From positions 1,612,001 through 1,676,000 of the forward strand of contig NC_014962.1 in NCBI RefSeq assembly GCF_000186345.1: a DNA stretch of 64,000 nt, written 5' to 3'. Both the position numbers and the translations under genes were made by a program. Numbering within the stretch: the first letter of the stretch is position 1; every line of letters starts with the position of its first letter. The notes below the pieces were generated by a model that ran no database searches, was not told where the DNA came from, and saw nothing but the letters and a program-made list of their open reading frames with translations. Shown here piece by piece: positions 1 to 9,616 of the stretch. This DNA comes from Isosphaera pallida ATCC 43644. GTDB lineage: Bacteria > Planctomycetota > Planctomycetia > Isosphaerales > Isosphaeraceae.

Positions 1-2336
1 CGCGGAGTCAACGACACCGTCTCAAACGGATAAAGGTCAAAGTATTTCTGAGGGGCGACATAAGGCGTGTGGGGACGGTAGAAACCGACCGCGAGGAACA
101 AGGGTTGGTCTTGCCGTTGGTTGAGGATGCGGATGGCCTCGCTGGCCACTTTGCCGTCGGTGTGGTCCTCGTCCTTACCATCGGGGTCGCTCAAATAGCA
201 CATCCCCGCGCCCAAGCCGCGCTTGGGTGTATGATTGATGATCTTAGGCTCAAGCTCAGACTTATCGATCCCGACAGGGTTGACCTTCTCAGACCACGAG
301 GGGGGATCGTCCAGGCCGTCGGTGCCGATCTGACCGGGGTTGCCGTAGTGGTAGAGTTTGCCCACCCGCGCGACATGATACCCATTGGTTTTGAACAACT
401 GAGGTAGTGTTAGAATATTGGGGTCGGTCTCGCGGAACTGTTTCTGGTTGTCGTACACCTTGGTTTGGTCGGGGCGAAGTCCGGTGAGGAAGGAAGCGCG
501 GCTGGGGTTGCAAAGGGGATACTGGCAATAAGCCCGATCGAATCGAACCCCACGGGCTGCGAGTGCGTCTAGGTGGGGGGTCTTGACCTGGGGGTGACCA
601 TAACAGCCCGCGTCGTTGTTCATGTCGTCCACCGTGATGAACACCACGTTGGGCCGTTGGACGGCGGCTGGAACCAAACGCGGAGGGCTGGCGGCCTGGG
701 GTCGAGTCGCGGCGGCCTTCGTGGTGGCCGCGTCGCCAGCCGCCGGGCTGTTGGCCTGGAAGGTCGCCGCGGGGTCAGGGTCAGGCACCTTCAACTCAGC
801 GCGGAGGCGTTCAAGCTCGGCATGCAGTTCAGCCTGAATCTGTGCGTATTCGGGCTTGCCGTAGACGCTGGTCAATTCCAAGGGATCGGTTTCAAGGTCG
901 AACAGCTCCCACTCGTCGATGTCGTCGCCGTAGAACCGGACCAACTTGTAGCGGTCGGTCACCACGCCGTAATGCCTACGCACCGAGTGAACGCCTGGAT
1001 ATTCATAATAGTGATAGTAGAACGACTTGCGCCAATCAGCGGGGGTTTTGCCCTTGAGGATCGGCACCAGACTCCGTCCGTGAAGGTCATCGGGGGGGGT
1101 AAGGCCGGCGGCCTCCAGAAAGGTGGAGGCGAAATCGAGGTTAGATACCAGGTCGCGGTTGACTGAACCGGGTGCGACCACGCCAGGCCAACGGATCAAC
1201 AACGGTGTGCGCAACGACTCCTCGAAGATGAATCGCTTGTCGAACCAGCCGTGCTCGCCCAAATAAAATCCCTGATCGGAGCAGTAGACCACAATGGTGT
1301 TGTCGGCGACGCCGGCGGCCTCCAGCGCCTCCAGCAACCGCTGAACCGACTCGTCCACCGCTTTGACGCACCCCAGATAGTCGTGCATGTAACGGTTGTA
1401 CTTCCAACGAACCAGGTCGTTTCCTTCGAGCTTGGCTTGGCGGAAGGCGCGGTTACGTGGTTCGTAGTAGGCGTCCCAGACTCGGCGTTGTTCGGCGTTG
1501 AGCCGCGCTGGAGGGACCAACTTGAGGTCGCGCTCGTTCATGGTTCGAGCAATGGTCATATCCTGTTCCCGCTCCGCCTTGCCGCGACCGGCGTAGTCGT
1601 CGAACAAGGTGGGGGGCTCGGGATAGACCCGGTCGTTGTCGTGACCGAGGTGCCGCAGCGCCGGCTCCCACTCACGATGGGGCGCTTTATGATGAACCAT
1701 CCAAAGGAACGGCCGCGAAGGATCGCGTGATTGGGTGAACCACTGCAAAGCCCGTTCCGTAATCAAGTCGGTGACGTAGCCAGTTTTGGTGATTTTGCCG
1801 GTGGGCGTCAGGAAGTCGGGATTATAGTAATGCCCCTGACCCGGCAGGATTTCCCAGTCGTCGAAGCCGGTCGGTTCGCTTACAAGGTGCCACTTGCCGA
1901 AAAGCGCGGTTTGATACCCTGCCTTCTGGAGCAGTTTGGGGAAGGTGGTTTGGGAGCCGTCGAATCGACTACGATTGTCATAGAATCCGTGAGCGTGGGA
2001 ATATTTTCCGGTTAGCACCGTCGCGCGGCTGGGTCCACAGATCGAGTTAGGAACCAGGCAGCGGTCGAACCGCATCCCTTCACGGGCGAGCCGATCGAGG
2101 GTGGGGGTTTGGAGCAGGTTGCGTGCCTCGCCGTAGGCGCTAAGGGCCGGGATGGAATGATCATCGGAGAAAATGAACAGGATGTTGGGGCGATGGTCCT
2201 CGTGGTGGGGGCGTTCCGCGGCGATGGCGGACTCGAGGCCGACTCCGATCCCACCCAGCCAAACGACGAGGAATGATGTCCACCGAAACGCCAATGAGGT
2301 CGAATGCGGGTTGAGTAGGTGCGTTGCCACGATCAT
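1..2336 (-). CDS. Double-domain sulfatase (tandem fused sulfatases), 3' end outside window
   Basis: One open frame runs from an ATG at 2336 (or GTG at 2330, better spaced from the GGAGG at 2337-2341) off the left edge, more than 778 codons. An N-terminal hydrophobic stretch ends in AIA-A, suggesting Sec export. Domain 1 (about residues 45-460) has the metal-binding SDDH, the formylglycine motif CGPSR with Cys at residue 100, the [11 protein letters not shown] motif and a typical C-terminal sulfatase tail (ELFDLETDP). An Ala/Pro-rich linker leads directly into domain 2, with [13 protein letters not shown] and a second formylglycine motif CNPSR, Cys at residue 609, resembling iduronate-2-sulfatases. 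The two Cys codons are in frame and I found no stop between them. Probable role: desulfation of sulfated polysaccharides outside the cytoplasm, after Cys-to-formylglycine maturation. Substrates are unknown. A missed stop or sequencing frameshift is the main alternative to a real fusion. Confidence 0.88.
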   Translation of the reverse strand, partial: MIVATHLLNPHSTSLAFRWTSFLVVWLGGIGVGLESAIAAERPHHEDHRPNILFIFSDDHSIPALSAYGEARNLLQTPTLDRLAREGMRFDRCLVPNSICGPSRATVLTGKYSHAHGFYDNRSRFDGSQTTFPKLLQKAGYQTALFGKWHLVSEPTGFDDWEILPGQGHYYNPDFLTPTGKITKTGYVTDLITERALQWFTQSRDPSRPFLWMVHHKAPHREWEPALRHLGHDNDRVYPEPPTLFDDYAGRGKAEREQDMTIARTMNERDLKLVPPARLNAEQRRVWDAYYEPRNRAFRQAKLEGNDLVRWKYNRYMHDYLGCVKAVDESVQRLLEALEAAGVADNTIVVYCSDQGFYLGEHGWFDKRFIFEESLRTPLLIRWPGVVAPGSVNRDLVSNLDFASTFLEAAGLTPPDDLHGRSLVPILKGKTPADWRKSFYYHYYEYPGVHSVRRHYGVVTDRYKLVRFYGDDIDEWELFDLETDPLELTSVYGKPEYAQIQAELHAELERLRAELKVPDPDPAATFQANSPAAGDAATTKAAATRPQAASPPRLVPAAVQRPNVVFITVDDMNNDAGCYGHPQVKTPHLDALAARGVRFDRAYCQYPLCNPSRASFLTGLRPDQTKVYDNQKQFRETDPNILTLPQLFKTNGYHVARVGKLYHYGNPGQIGTDGLDDPPSWSEKVNPVGIDKSELEPKIINHTPKRGLGAGMCYLSDPDGKDEDHTDGKVASEAIRILNQRQDQPLFLAVGFYRPHTPYVAPQKYFDLYPFETVSLTP

Positions 2337-2719
2337 TCCTCCGGGTTTAACGCGTTTGACGACCAAAATCGTCAAGCCGAACGGGAAGCGGGAAGTCGTT
2401 CTCGGGAGCTCCCAACCGGTTGGGATGCGGATTCGGTGGACAGCGATCGCCGTGATCGAAACCGCACCGAGTTGTTTGACCCAACGCCGATTGTCAATCG
2501 TGGTGAAGCCCCGGTCAACCCACTCAGCCAAGTGGGAGGGACGGCACGCCAATTGAACTCAAGACACTTCTTGCCTGAAGGGAGGGCGGATGGTATTCCT
2601 CACCGTGTGGGATGCCTCGACTGTGAAGTGAACCGTCGAAGGCGGACGTTCAACGTCTCAGGTCGCGTCTACGCCTTCGTCATGTCCAATCACCCACGCG
2701 AATCCTGGATCATCCAACG
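2337..2719. other. Intergenic, no gene recognised
   Basis: This 383-base stretch separates the divergent sulfatase and DUF2760 genes. Short open frames exist, but their translations look like nothing known and lack a convincing ribosome site. It should carry the promoters of both genes. I cannot place them. Confidence 0.5.
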
Positions 2720-3199
2720 ATGTGGAAACGTCTTGCATTGGCGTTGAAGTTCGGTTGGCGAATCCTCACCCAGCCGGAGTTCGCCGACCGCGCCGCGCCT
2801 CTGCTCCATGCCGAACCAGAAGGGCCCGACCTTCGGATTTTGACCTTGTTGCAACGCGATGGCCGGTTGGTCGATTTCGTCCTGGAGGAGATCGATTCCT
2901 ACTCCGACGCCCAAATCGGCGCGGAGGTTCGCAAGATTCACCAGGGTTGTCGCAAGGTTTTGACTGACTATCTTGAAATTGAGCCGATCTTCACCCAAGA
3001 CGAATCGACCATGGTGACGGTCCCCGCCGGTTTCGATCCCAACGCCATTCGTCTGGTGGGTCAGGTGAGCGGCAACCCGCCCTTCAAGGGAACGCTCTGC
3101 CACAAAGGTTGGCGGGTCAAGACGGTGAAGTTCCCCACCTCCGCGGGTCTCGCCGCCTCGGCCAACATCCTCGCCCCCGCCGAGGTCGAGTTGCGTTGA
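2720..3199 (+). CDS. DUF2760 family protein
   Basis: A 159-residue protein matching the DUF2760 pattern: LLQRDGRLVDF near residue 45, YSDAQIGAEVR near 63, HQGCRKVL near 77, VPAGFDPNAIRL near 103, GNPPFKGTLCHKGW near 116 and a C-terminal LAPAEVEL. No signal peptide or membrane span is seen. The biochemical function is unknown. Family members often sit beside Hsp70-like genes, but none is present here. The start is the first in-frame ATG before the conserved region and has no strong Shine-Dalgarno sequence. Confidence 0.85.
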   Translation: MWKRLALALKFGWRILTQPEFADRAAPLLHAEPEGPDLRILTLLQRDGRLVDFVLEEIDSYSDAQIGAEVRKIHQGCRKVLTDYLEIEPIFTQDESTMVTVPAGFDPNAIRLVGQVSGNPPFKGTLCHKGWRVKTVKFPTSAGLAASANILAPAEVELR

Positions 3200-3247
3200 A
3201 CCGCGGTTTTCTCATCCTCAAGGTCAAAGACGCCGTTGGTTGGTGGG

Positions 3248-3892
3248 ATGACGCCTTGGAATTTGGAACGGTTCGCACAATCGCGTCCCTTTTTGGTGCA
3301 TTTGACGCTGGACCTCAACCTTGAGGCCATTCTCGACGATCGTGTTTTGAAACCGGCCGGCGAGCTGATGCGCGCGTCGGGTCAACTCGATTGGCTAACT
3401 CGTCGCCGTCCCGCCGATCTCCCTCTCACGATCCCCCACCGCGCGGATGGCGTGCGTCGCGTGTGGGTGCGCGACCAAATTCCCTTGCGACCCGAACGCA
3501 TTCTCTTTGAACCTGGGTGGACCTTGGAACGCTTTGTAGCGCGTTTGAACGCGATGGTGTTTCTTTGGCCCGCGACCTCCAAAGGTCCCATCACCGCTGG
3601 ACGCCGGCAAATCGCCTGCTACACGCGCCGTCCCGGCCCTCGACCACTCCTCATTTGGATGGACACCCGAGCGGTCTTCGCCCTCAACGACCCGAACCGT
3701 GTTCGGCTCACCACGGTGAACTCCGGAGCGCCTTCCGTCCGCGGCAGCCGCCTTGGATCCCGGGGCGAGTCCACCTTCCACCCGATCGAGACCTTTCCCG
3801 GCCCGTCCTGGCGGGTGGTCGAAGTCGCCTTCGAGGGACCCGTGCGGCTTCCCGAAACCTTCCGCGTCGCGCCGGTCGTCGCAATTCCCTAA
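3248..3892 (+). CDS. Uncharacterised protein (DUF7002-like?)
   Basis: A 214-residue cytoplasmic-looking protein. Visible elements are FLVHLT near the N-terminus, then NLEAILDDRVLKPAGELM, an RDQIPL segment, a LNAMVFLWPA stretch and a late VNSGAPSVRGS segment. This layout resembles uncharacterised bacterial proteins sometimes filed under DUF7002, possibly with an ADP-ribosyltransferase-like fold. That link is a guess from the pattern. I chose the ATG at 3248 over the upstream TTG at 3236. It lies about 50 bases after the DUF2760 gene on the same strand and may be co-transcribed with it. It converges on fbp with only 6 bases between the stops. Confidence 0.6.
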   Translation: MTPWNLERFAQSRPFLVHLTLDLNLEAILDDRVLKPAGELMRASGQLDWLTRRRPADLPLTIPHRADGVRRVWVRDQIPLRPERILFEPGWTLERFVARLNAMVFLWPATSKGPITAGRRQIACYTRRPGPRPLLIWMDTRAVFALNDPNRVRLTTVNSGAPSVRGSRLGSRGESTFHPIETFPGPSWRVVEVAFEGPVRLPETFRVAPVVAIP

Positions 3893-3898
3893 CGCTTC

Positions 3899-4969
3899 TC
3901 AAATTGTCCAAGCTGATGCGGTCTTTGGCTCCGCCTCGGCAACGAACTTCTCGATGAGTTCAACCTCGCGGGCCGAGCCGATCACCAGCGAGGATCGTTG
4001 ATGGATCGAGCGGGCGCGGGGAGGGAGGATTGGGGATCGGCCGTCGGACGCCTTGCCACCGGCCTGCTCGACCAAAAACGCCAGGGGCGCGCTTTCATAA
4101 AACAGCCGCAGTTTGCCCTCAGCGTGGCCGCGGTCGGACGGATAAAAATACACGCCACCCCGCAGTAAGCAGCGGTGGAAGTCGGCCACGAGCGCGCCGG
4201 AGTAGCGCAACGAATAGGGACGGCGGGTGGCCGGGTCGCGTTGAGAGATGTGATGGATGTAGCGTTGAAGTCCAGGGTGCCACTCGTAAAGCCGACCCGT
4301 GTTGGCGGCGAACGAATCGCCCTCCTCGGGACAGCGGATGTCGGGATGACACATCATAAACTCGCCGAGTTCCCGGTCGAGCAGGAAGGACCGCACTCCT
4401 TCGCCTTGGGAATAGACCAACAACGTGCCCGAGCCGTAAAACACATAACCCGCGGCGACCAGGGGGGCGCGTCCCTCGATAAGTTCGGCGGTGAGGTCGC
4501 CGGGTCCGGTTCGTTCGCGTCGGTAGAAGCCAAAGATTGTCCCGAGGGAGCCATTGATCTCGGTGTTACTCGACCCATCGATGGGGTCGATGCAAAGGAT
4601 CATGCGGGCGCGATCGCCTTCGGAAAGGACCACGAGTTCGTCCATTTCCTCCGAAACCAAACCGGCCAACCGGGTGGAGCGATGGAAGGCATCCAGCACC
4701 ACTTGATTGGCGTAGACGTCCAGGCGGGTTTGGTCGTCGCCGGTGCTGTTGGTTCCCCCTTGGACGGATTGGGGAGGAGCGGCCGCGGCGAGGGCAGCGC
4801 GATTGATCTCGCGGGCCAATACCTTGGCGGCGAAGGCCAGCTGATTCATCAGCGGCGAAAGGTCGTCGGCCACGCCTCCGGGTCGCTCCCGCTCCACTTG
4901 GCGCAAATGCTGGGCCAGCGAGAGGATCGTCGGGGAGCGGGGAGCGGGCGTGGAATATTGGGCGGACAT
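3899..4969 (-). CDS. fbp: Class I fructose-1,6-bisphosphatase
   Basis: Hydrolyses fructose-1,6-bisphosphate to fructose-6-phosphate in gluconeogenesis, in the cytoplasm. The 356-residue product has the metal-binding DPIDGSSN motif in full, the preceding SEEMDEL acidic segment, the substrate-binding YFYPSD region and a LRLFYESAPLAFLVEQAGG segment typical of class I enzymes. Length fits the family. The ATG at 4969 has a GAGG about 9 bases upstream. An in-frame upstream start at 5020 adds an unconvincing 17 residues. It is divergent from the transhydrogenase operon, so one 150-base region holds both promoters. Confidence 0.96.
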   Translation of the reverse strand: MSAQYSTPAPRSPTILSLAQHLRQVERERPGGVADDLSPLMNQLAFAAKVLAREINRAALAAAAPPQSVQGGTNSTGDDQTRLDVYANQVVLDAFHRSTRLAGLVSEEMDELVVLSEGDRARMILCIDPIDGSSNTEINGSLGTIFGFYRRERTGPGDLTAELIEGRAPLVAAGYVFYGSGTLLVYSQGEGVRSFLLDRELGEFMMCHPDIRCPEEGDSFAANTGRLYEWHPGLQRYIHHISQRDPATRRPYSLRYSGALVADFHRCLLRGGVYFYPSDRGHAEGKLRLFYESAPLAFLVEQAGGKASDGRSPILPPRARSIHQRSSLVIGSAREVELIEKFVAEAEPKTASAWTI

Positions 4970-5120
4970 GGGAATAGTCCTCACGGCGAGTCGAGAAACG
5001 GTCAGCCGACCGATCGGCAAGGGGAGGTCGGTTGAAGAGGAACCCCATCTCGACTATAACGGGTTGCCGTTCGAAAACCGAGGGACTGTCCGTTCGCGCT
5101 GGCGGAGGGTTGATCAATCC

Positions 5121-6302
5121 ATGAAGCTCGGAGTACTTCAAGAGCGTCGTCCCGGCGAAACCCGGGTTGCCTTGGTTCCCGCCCAGGTGCCGCTCGCGGC
5201 TAACCCCAAGACGGGTCTGGAGGTGCTGGTGGAACCGGGGGCCGGCCTCCACGCCGGTTTTTCCGACGCCGAGTACGCTGAGAAAGGAGCCACCATTGCC
5301 GCCGACCGCGCTCAGGTGTTGGCACAAGCCGATGTCCTGCTCTGCGTGCGGCTCCCCGAGGATTCCGAGACCCTGGTCGCCTTGAACGGCTCGAAAACCC
5401 TCATCGGCATGGCCGATCCCCTGGGGAATCCCCAGTTGATTGCTGACCTCGCTGGACGGGGCTTGCGGGTCTTCGCCTTGGAACTGATCCCCCGGATCAC
5501 CCGGGCTCAAAACATGGATGTGCTGTCGTCGATGGCTACGGTCTCTGGTTACAAAGCGGTTCTCCTGGCCGCCAACCACCTGACCCGGATGTTCCCTATG
5601 CTGATGACCGCCGCTGGCACCATCCCGCCCGCCAAAGTGCTCGTCCTGGGCGCGGGGGTCGCCGGCCTTCAAGCCCTGGCCACCGCGCGACGCCTCGGGG
5701 CCGTCACGATGGGCTACGACGTGCGGATCGCTGCTCGCGAACAGGTCGAAAGTCTGGGGGCTAAATTCGTCGAACTTGACCTCAAGGCCGACGACGCCGA
5801 AGGCGCAGGGGGGTACGCCAAACAACTCGATCAATCCTTTTACGACCGTCAACGTCAATTGCTCGGCCGGGTGATCGCCGAGTGCGACGTCGTGATCTCC
5901 ACCGCGGCGGTGCCCGGAAGCAAGTCGCCCCTGCTCATCGACGAGGCGGCGGTTCAAGGCATGAAGTCCGGCAGTGTGATCGTGGATCTCGCCGCGGAGC
6001 GCGGCGGCAACTGCGCGTTGACCATCCCCGATCGGACCATCCAGGCCCACAGCATCACCATCCTCGGCCCCACCAACTTACCCGCGAGTGTGCCAACCCA
6101 CGCCAGCCAACTTTATAGCCGCAACCTGGTCAACTTCATCACCCACCTGTCCAAGCTGGGGTTGCTTGGGGGAAACTCCACCGAAACCGACGACCAAATC
6201 GCCCGGGAAACCCTCGCCTGCGACCGGGGGGAAGTTCAAAGTGTGCCAGTCCGTCACAAACTCGGACTCCCGGTCAAAACTCCCGAGGCGGTTGGTTCCT
6301 AA
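5121..6302 (+). CDS. pntA: NAD(P) transhydrogenase alpha subunit, NAD(H)-binding part
   Basis: The 393-residue soluble domain I of proton-translocating transhydrogenase. It exchanges hydride between NADH and NADP+ together with the next two genes. The N-terminus (LGVLQERRPGETRVALVP) is typical of the PntA/alanine dehydrogenase family, and GAGVAGLQALATA near residue 175 is the Rossmann dinucleotide loop. A PGSKSPLLI segment near residue 275 and GPTNLPASVPTHAS near 320 are also family hallmarks. The ATG has GGAGGG at 5104-5109. The gene lacks the C-terminal membrane helices, which are encoded by the following small gene, so this is the split-alpha arrangement. Confidence 0.96.
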   Translation: MKLGVLQERRPGETRVALVPAQVPLAANPKTGLEVLVEPGAGLHAGFSDAEYAEKGATIAADRAQVLAQADVLLCVRLPEDSETLVALNGSKTLIGMADPLGNPQLIADLAGRGLRVFALELIPRITRAQNMDVLSSMATVSGYKAVLLAANHLTRMFPMLMTAAGTIPPAKVLVLGAGVAGLQALATARRLGAVTMGYDVRIAAREQVESLGAKFVELDLKADDAEGAGGYAKQLDQSFYDRQRQLLGRVIAECDVVISTAAVPGSKSPLLIDEAAVQGMKSGSVIVDLAAERGGNCALTIPDRTIQAHSITILGPTNLPASVPTHASQLYSRNLVNFITHLSKLGLLGGNSTETDDQIARETLACDRGEVQSVPVRHKLGLPVKTPEAVGS

Positions 6303-6437
6303 GCGGTATTCCCGCTTTAACCACCACTCCCAACCGCGTGTTGGAATCCCGCTGCGTCGCCGATTCGTCCTTGATCTCAACTCACCTGCACACGCGACTT
6401 AACTCGACTTTCTTCACGTTCACTGGGGATCATTGGT

Positions 6438-6803
6438 ATGGGCGCGGATCTGATGGTGTTTGTGACGGTCTTCGTCCTGGCGCTGTTCGTCGGGTTCGAG
6501 TTGATCGTCAAAGTCCCGCCGACTCTGCACACACCGTTGATGTCTGGCTCCAACGCGATCTCGGGAATCACGGCGGTTGGCGCGGTGGTGGCGGCCAGCT
6601 CCAACAGTGGTCTGGCCGCGGTGTTAGGCTTCTTCGCGGTGGCCTTCGCCATGACCAACGTGGTGGGCGGCTTCCTGGTGACTCACCGGATGCTAGGCAT
6701 GTTCAAAGCGCGTGGGACGGGAACTCCCGGCGGACACGCTGACGCCGACAAGGTTGCCGCCGTCCATGCCAAGGTCTCCACCAACGGCGCGGTGGGTTCC
6801 TGA
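6438..6803 (+). CDS. pntA2: NAD(P) transhydrogenase alpha subunit, membrane part
   Basis: A 121-residue integral membrane protein equivalent to the C-terminal helices of full-length E. coli PntA. Three hydrophobic helices are visible, at about residues 3-25, 40-62 and 64-86. The TPLMSGSNAISGI segment between the first two is the conserved signature. The tail after residue 90 is hydrophilic. It lies between the soluble alpha gene and pntB and should contribute to the proton channel in the cytoplasmic membrane. Confidence 0.93.
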   Translation: MGADLMVFVTVFVLALFVGFELIVKVPPTLHTPLMSGSNAISGITAVGAVVAASSNSGLAAVLGFFAVAFAMTNVVGGFLVTHRMLGMFKARGTGTPGGHADADKVAAVHAKVSTNGAVGS

Positions 6804-6942
6804 AACGAGCAGGATGACACCTCGTTCCATCCCGACGCTTCCTCCAAATGAACTGGACCGGGTCTTGCCATCGGTTCCAGACGACGAATCCACTCCGATC
6901 CAACCACCCCTCTTCCCCGTTTCCTCTTGGAGTCGCGTAGCG

Positions 6943-8355
6943 ATGACCCCGACCATGCGGCTGATGTACCTGATCGCCGCGAGCTTGTTCATTCTTGGGA
7001 TCAAAGGGCTGTCGCATCCCCGAACCGCGGTGCGTGGCAACATCCTAGGCGCGGTCGGGATGCTCCTCGCGATCGTGACGACCTTGATTGGCTATGGGAT
7101 CGTGTCGGTCTGGGTGGTTTGGGCGGGGATGGTGATCGGCTCGGTGGCCGGCGTCTACTTGGCCCTGAACGTGCCGATGACCGCCATGCCGCAAATGGTG
7201 GCGCTGCTCAACGGTTTCGGCGGCATCGCCTCGCTGTTGGTGGCCGGGGCGGAGTTGTGGTTGCAGCTTAAGGAGACCCAGTTCGAGGGGGCAGCTTCCC
7301 CCACCGCCGCCTTTGGCGTTTCGACTGGGCTTTCCGGCCTGATTGGTGGCGTGACCTTCACCGGCAGTCTGGTGGCCTTCGCCAAGTTACAGGAACTCAA
7401 GTGGATCGACAATCCGCAATTCGTGATTCCCAACCGCAACCTGGTGGTCGGCCTGCTTGCGCTGCTGTGCGTGACCGCCGTGGTGGGGTTGAGCAGGGAA
7501 CCGACCAATCCTCTGATCTACGCCGTCCTCTGCGTCCTGGCCTTGGTGTTGGGCTTCCTGCTGACGGTGCCCATTGGCGGGGCCGATATGCCGGTGGTGA
7601 TCGCGTTACTCAACTCCTACTCTGGTCTGGCAGCCGCGGCGACTGGCTTTGTCATTAATAACGACGTGCTGGTGATCGCCGGTTCGCTGGTGGGTTCCTC
7701 AGGCATTATCCTGACCCGCATCATGTGCAAGGCGATGAACCGTTCGTTCATCAATGTCCTCTTCGGCACAATGGGCGGCGGCGACACCGGCCCCAAAGCC
7801 GACGAGGTGTACGCGGGCAAAATCAAATCGACCACGCCCGAGGAACTGGCGATCCTGTTCGAATCGGCCCGCCGGGTGGTCGTCGTCCCCGGCTACGGCC
7901 TGGCGGTGGCCCAAGCTCAGCACGCGGTGCGCGACCTCTACAACAAACTGACCCAACACGGCGTCGAAGTCGAGTTCGGCATTCATCCCGTCGCCGGACG
8001 AATGCCTGGCCATATGAATGTCCTTTTGGCCGAGGCTGAAATCCCCTACGAGGTCATGAAGGAGATGGACGAGATCAACCCCACCTTCGACTTCACCGAC
8101 GTGGTGGTGGTGATCGGGGCCAACGACGTGGTCAATCCGTTGGCTCGGGAAAACAACAATGGACCCATCGCTGGAATGCCGATCCTCGACGTGGACAAAG
8201 CACGTACTGTGGTGGTCCTCAAGCGATCACTCTCGCCGGGCTTCGCGGGCATCCCCAACCCGCTCTTTGCCGCCGACAACACCCTCATGTTGTTCGCCGA
8301 CGCCAAAAAGGGTCTTCAAGAGATCAACACCGCACTGACTGAACTTGTGCGATGA
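6943..8355 (+). CDS. pntB: NAD(P) transhydrogenase beta subunit
   Basis: A 470-residue protein with about nine membrane helices followed by the NADP(H)-binding domain III. The membrane part starts MYLIAASLFILGIKGLSHP. Domain III carries VPGYGLAVAQAQHAV, HPVAGRMPGHMNVLLAEA and the late KRSLSPGFAGI segment, which are NADP-contacting motifs. I chose the ATG at 6943, which gives the usual short N-terminus and has a GGAG 10 bases upstream. An in-frame ATG at 6814 would add 43 proline-rich residues not typical of the family. The three genes form one operon producing NADPH from the proton gradient. Confidence 0.95.
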   Translation: MTPTMRLMYLIAASLFILGIKGLSHPRTAVRGNILGAVGMLLAIVTTLIGYGIVSVWVVWAGMVIGSVAGVYLALNVPMTAMPQMVALLNGFGGIASLLVAGAELWLQLKETQFEGAASPTAAFGVSTGLSGLIGGVTFTGSLVAFAKLQELKWIDNPQFVIPNRNLVVGLLALLCVTAVVGLSREPTNPLIYAVLCVLALVLGFLLTVPIGGADMPVVIALLNSYSGLAAAATGFVINNDVLVIAGSLVGSSGIILTRIMCKAMNRSFINVLFGTMGGGDTGPKADEVYAGKIKSTTPEELAILFESARRVVVVPGYGLAVAQAQHAVRDLYNKLTQHGVEVEFGIHPVAGRMPGHMNVLLAEAEIPYEVMKEMDEINPTFDFTDVVVVIGANDVVNPLARENNNGPIAGMPILDVDKARTVVVLKRSLSPGFAGIPNPLFAADNTLMLFADAKKGLQEINTALTELVR

Positions 8356-8407
8356 ATCCAGAAGCGGGACGACGTTGAGTCCTTCCTCAAACGAGGTCTT
8401 ATGGCAC

Positions 8408-9616
8408 TCACGTCGTCCTCCGCTGATTCGGTTCTTGCAATGCGCCAATCTTCGGAATGGCGGCTTGACGCAACGTCTCGATCAGACGATCAACCGCTTC
8501 GATGGAATGCCGCGCCGAGAGGGAAACGCGCAGGCGGGCCGTGCCTCGCGGCACGGTGGGTGGTCGAATCGCTCCAACGACAACCCCTTTGGTCTTCAAC
8601 TCTTGAGCCAACCTCATCGTCGCGTCCGCCTCGCCCACGAGGATTGGCACGATGGGACCGAGCGACTCGGGCACAACCCAACCGGCTCGACGCGCTTCGT
8701 GTCGAAGCCGTTCCGCCAAAGCGAAGACCTTGATGCGTCGCTCCGGTTCGGCTTGGACAATTGCCAAAGCCGCCCGCGCCGCCGCAGCGCAGGCGGGCGG
8801 CAACGCGGTTGAATAGACCAGGGGACCGGCCCGTTGCACCACATAGCGCACGAGACGCCGCTCTCCGGCTACAAATCCGCCCAACGTGCCCAACGCCTTG
8901 GAAAGGGTGCCTACGGTGATGGTCACCCGTTCCATCACATCCCAGTATTCCCGCGCGCCGCGTCCTCCCCGACCGAACAACCCGGTGCCATGAGCCTCGT
9001 CCACCAGCGTCATCGCCCCGTGACGTTCGGCCAAAGCGCAAACCTTGGGCAAGGGAGCGAGATCGCCGTCCATGCTAAACACGCCATCGACCGCGATCAG
9101 ACGACGACGATACCGGCCCTCGTCCCGCGTCAAAATCTCCGCCAACCGGGTTACATCATTGTGCGGAACGACCCGGAGGGCGGCTCCACTGAGCCTTACC
9201 CCATCCATTAAACAGGCGTGATTAAGCCGATCGACATAGACCGCGTCTCCCGATCCCACCACCGAGGCGATGGCACCTAGGTTGGCAGCGTAGCCAGTAG
9301 GGGCCAGCGCGACGGTCTCGACTCCCTCGAACGCCGCGAGATCCGCCGCCAGCGCCTCATGCTCCTCGGTCCAACCGCTGACGAGAGCCGAAGCCCGCGC
9401 TCCGGTTCCGAACCGGCGGGTCGCCTCGATGGCCGCGTCGATCACTCGGGAATCGTCCGACAACCCCAGATAATCATTACTGCTAAAGTCAAGAAGTGAC
9501 GACTCACGCCCATGAGGGCGGCGAGGCGTCAAGCGTCGCTCCAACCCCTGCGCGGTCCAATCGGCCCACTCGGCGTCGAGCCAGGCTAGGGGGTCAACGG
9601 GTTGGTCGGCCTTCAT
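8408..9616 (-). CDS. bioF: 8-amino-7-oxononanoate synthase
   Basis: A PLP enzyme condensing pimeloyl-thioester with alanine, the first committed biotin ring step. The 402 residues show the alpha-oxoamine synthase fold: FSSNDYLGL near 44, DRLNHACLMDG near 129, the DEAHGTGLFGRGGRG segment near 206 and the PLP lysine in GTLSKALG (Lys240). The ATG at 9616 has GAGGAGGG at 9621-9628 and overlaps the stop region of the upstream ketosynthase gene, implying translational coupling. The closely related kbl at 40 kb differs in its GTLGKALGG site and in its tdh context. The bioB neighbourhood favours BioF here. Confidence 0.93.
   Translation of the reverse strand: MKADQPVDPLAWLDAEWADWTAQGLERRLTPRRPHGRESSLLDFSSNDYLGLSDDSRVIDAAIEATRRFGTGARASALVSGWTEEHEALAADLAAFEGVETVALAPTGYAANLGAIASVVGSGDAVYVDRLNHACLMDGVRLSGAALRVVPHNDVTRLAEILTRDEGRYRRRLIAVDGVFSMDGDLAPLPKVCALAERHGAMTLVDEAHGTGLFGRGGRGAREYWDVMERVTITVGTLSKALGTLGGFVAGERRLVRYVVQRAGPLVYSTALPPACAAAARAALAIVQAEPERRIKVFALAERLRHEARRAGWVVPESLGPIVPILVGEADATMRLAQELKTKGVVVGAIRPPTVPRGTARLRVSLSARHSIEAVDRLIETLRQAAIPKIGALQEPNQRRTT

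Noticed and set aside
4566-6050. 494-codon open frame on the minus strand across fbp and pntA
   Set aside because: It overlaps two confidently identified genes in other frames, and its translation is His/Gly/Arg-rich with no known motif. It is a high-GC shadow frame.
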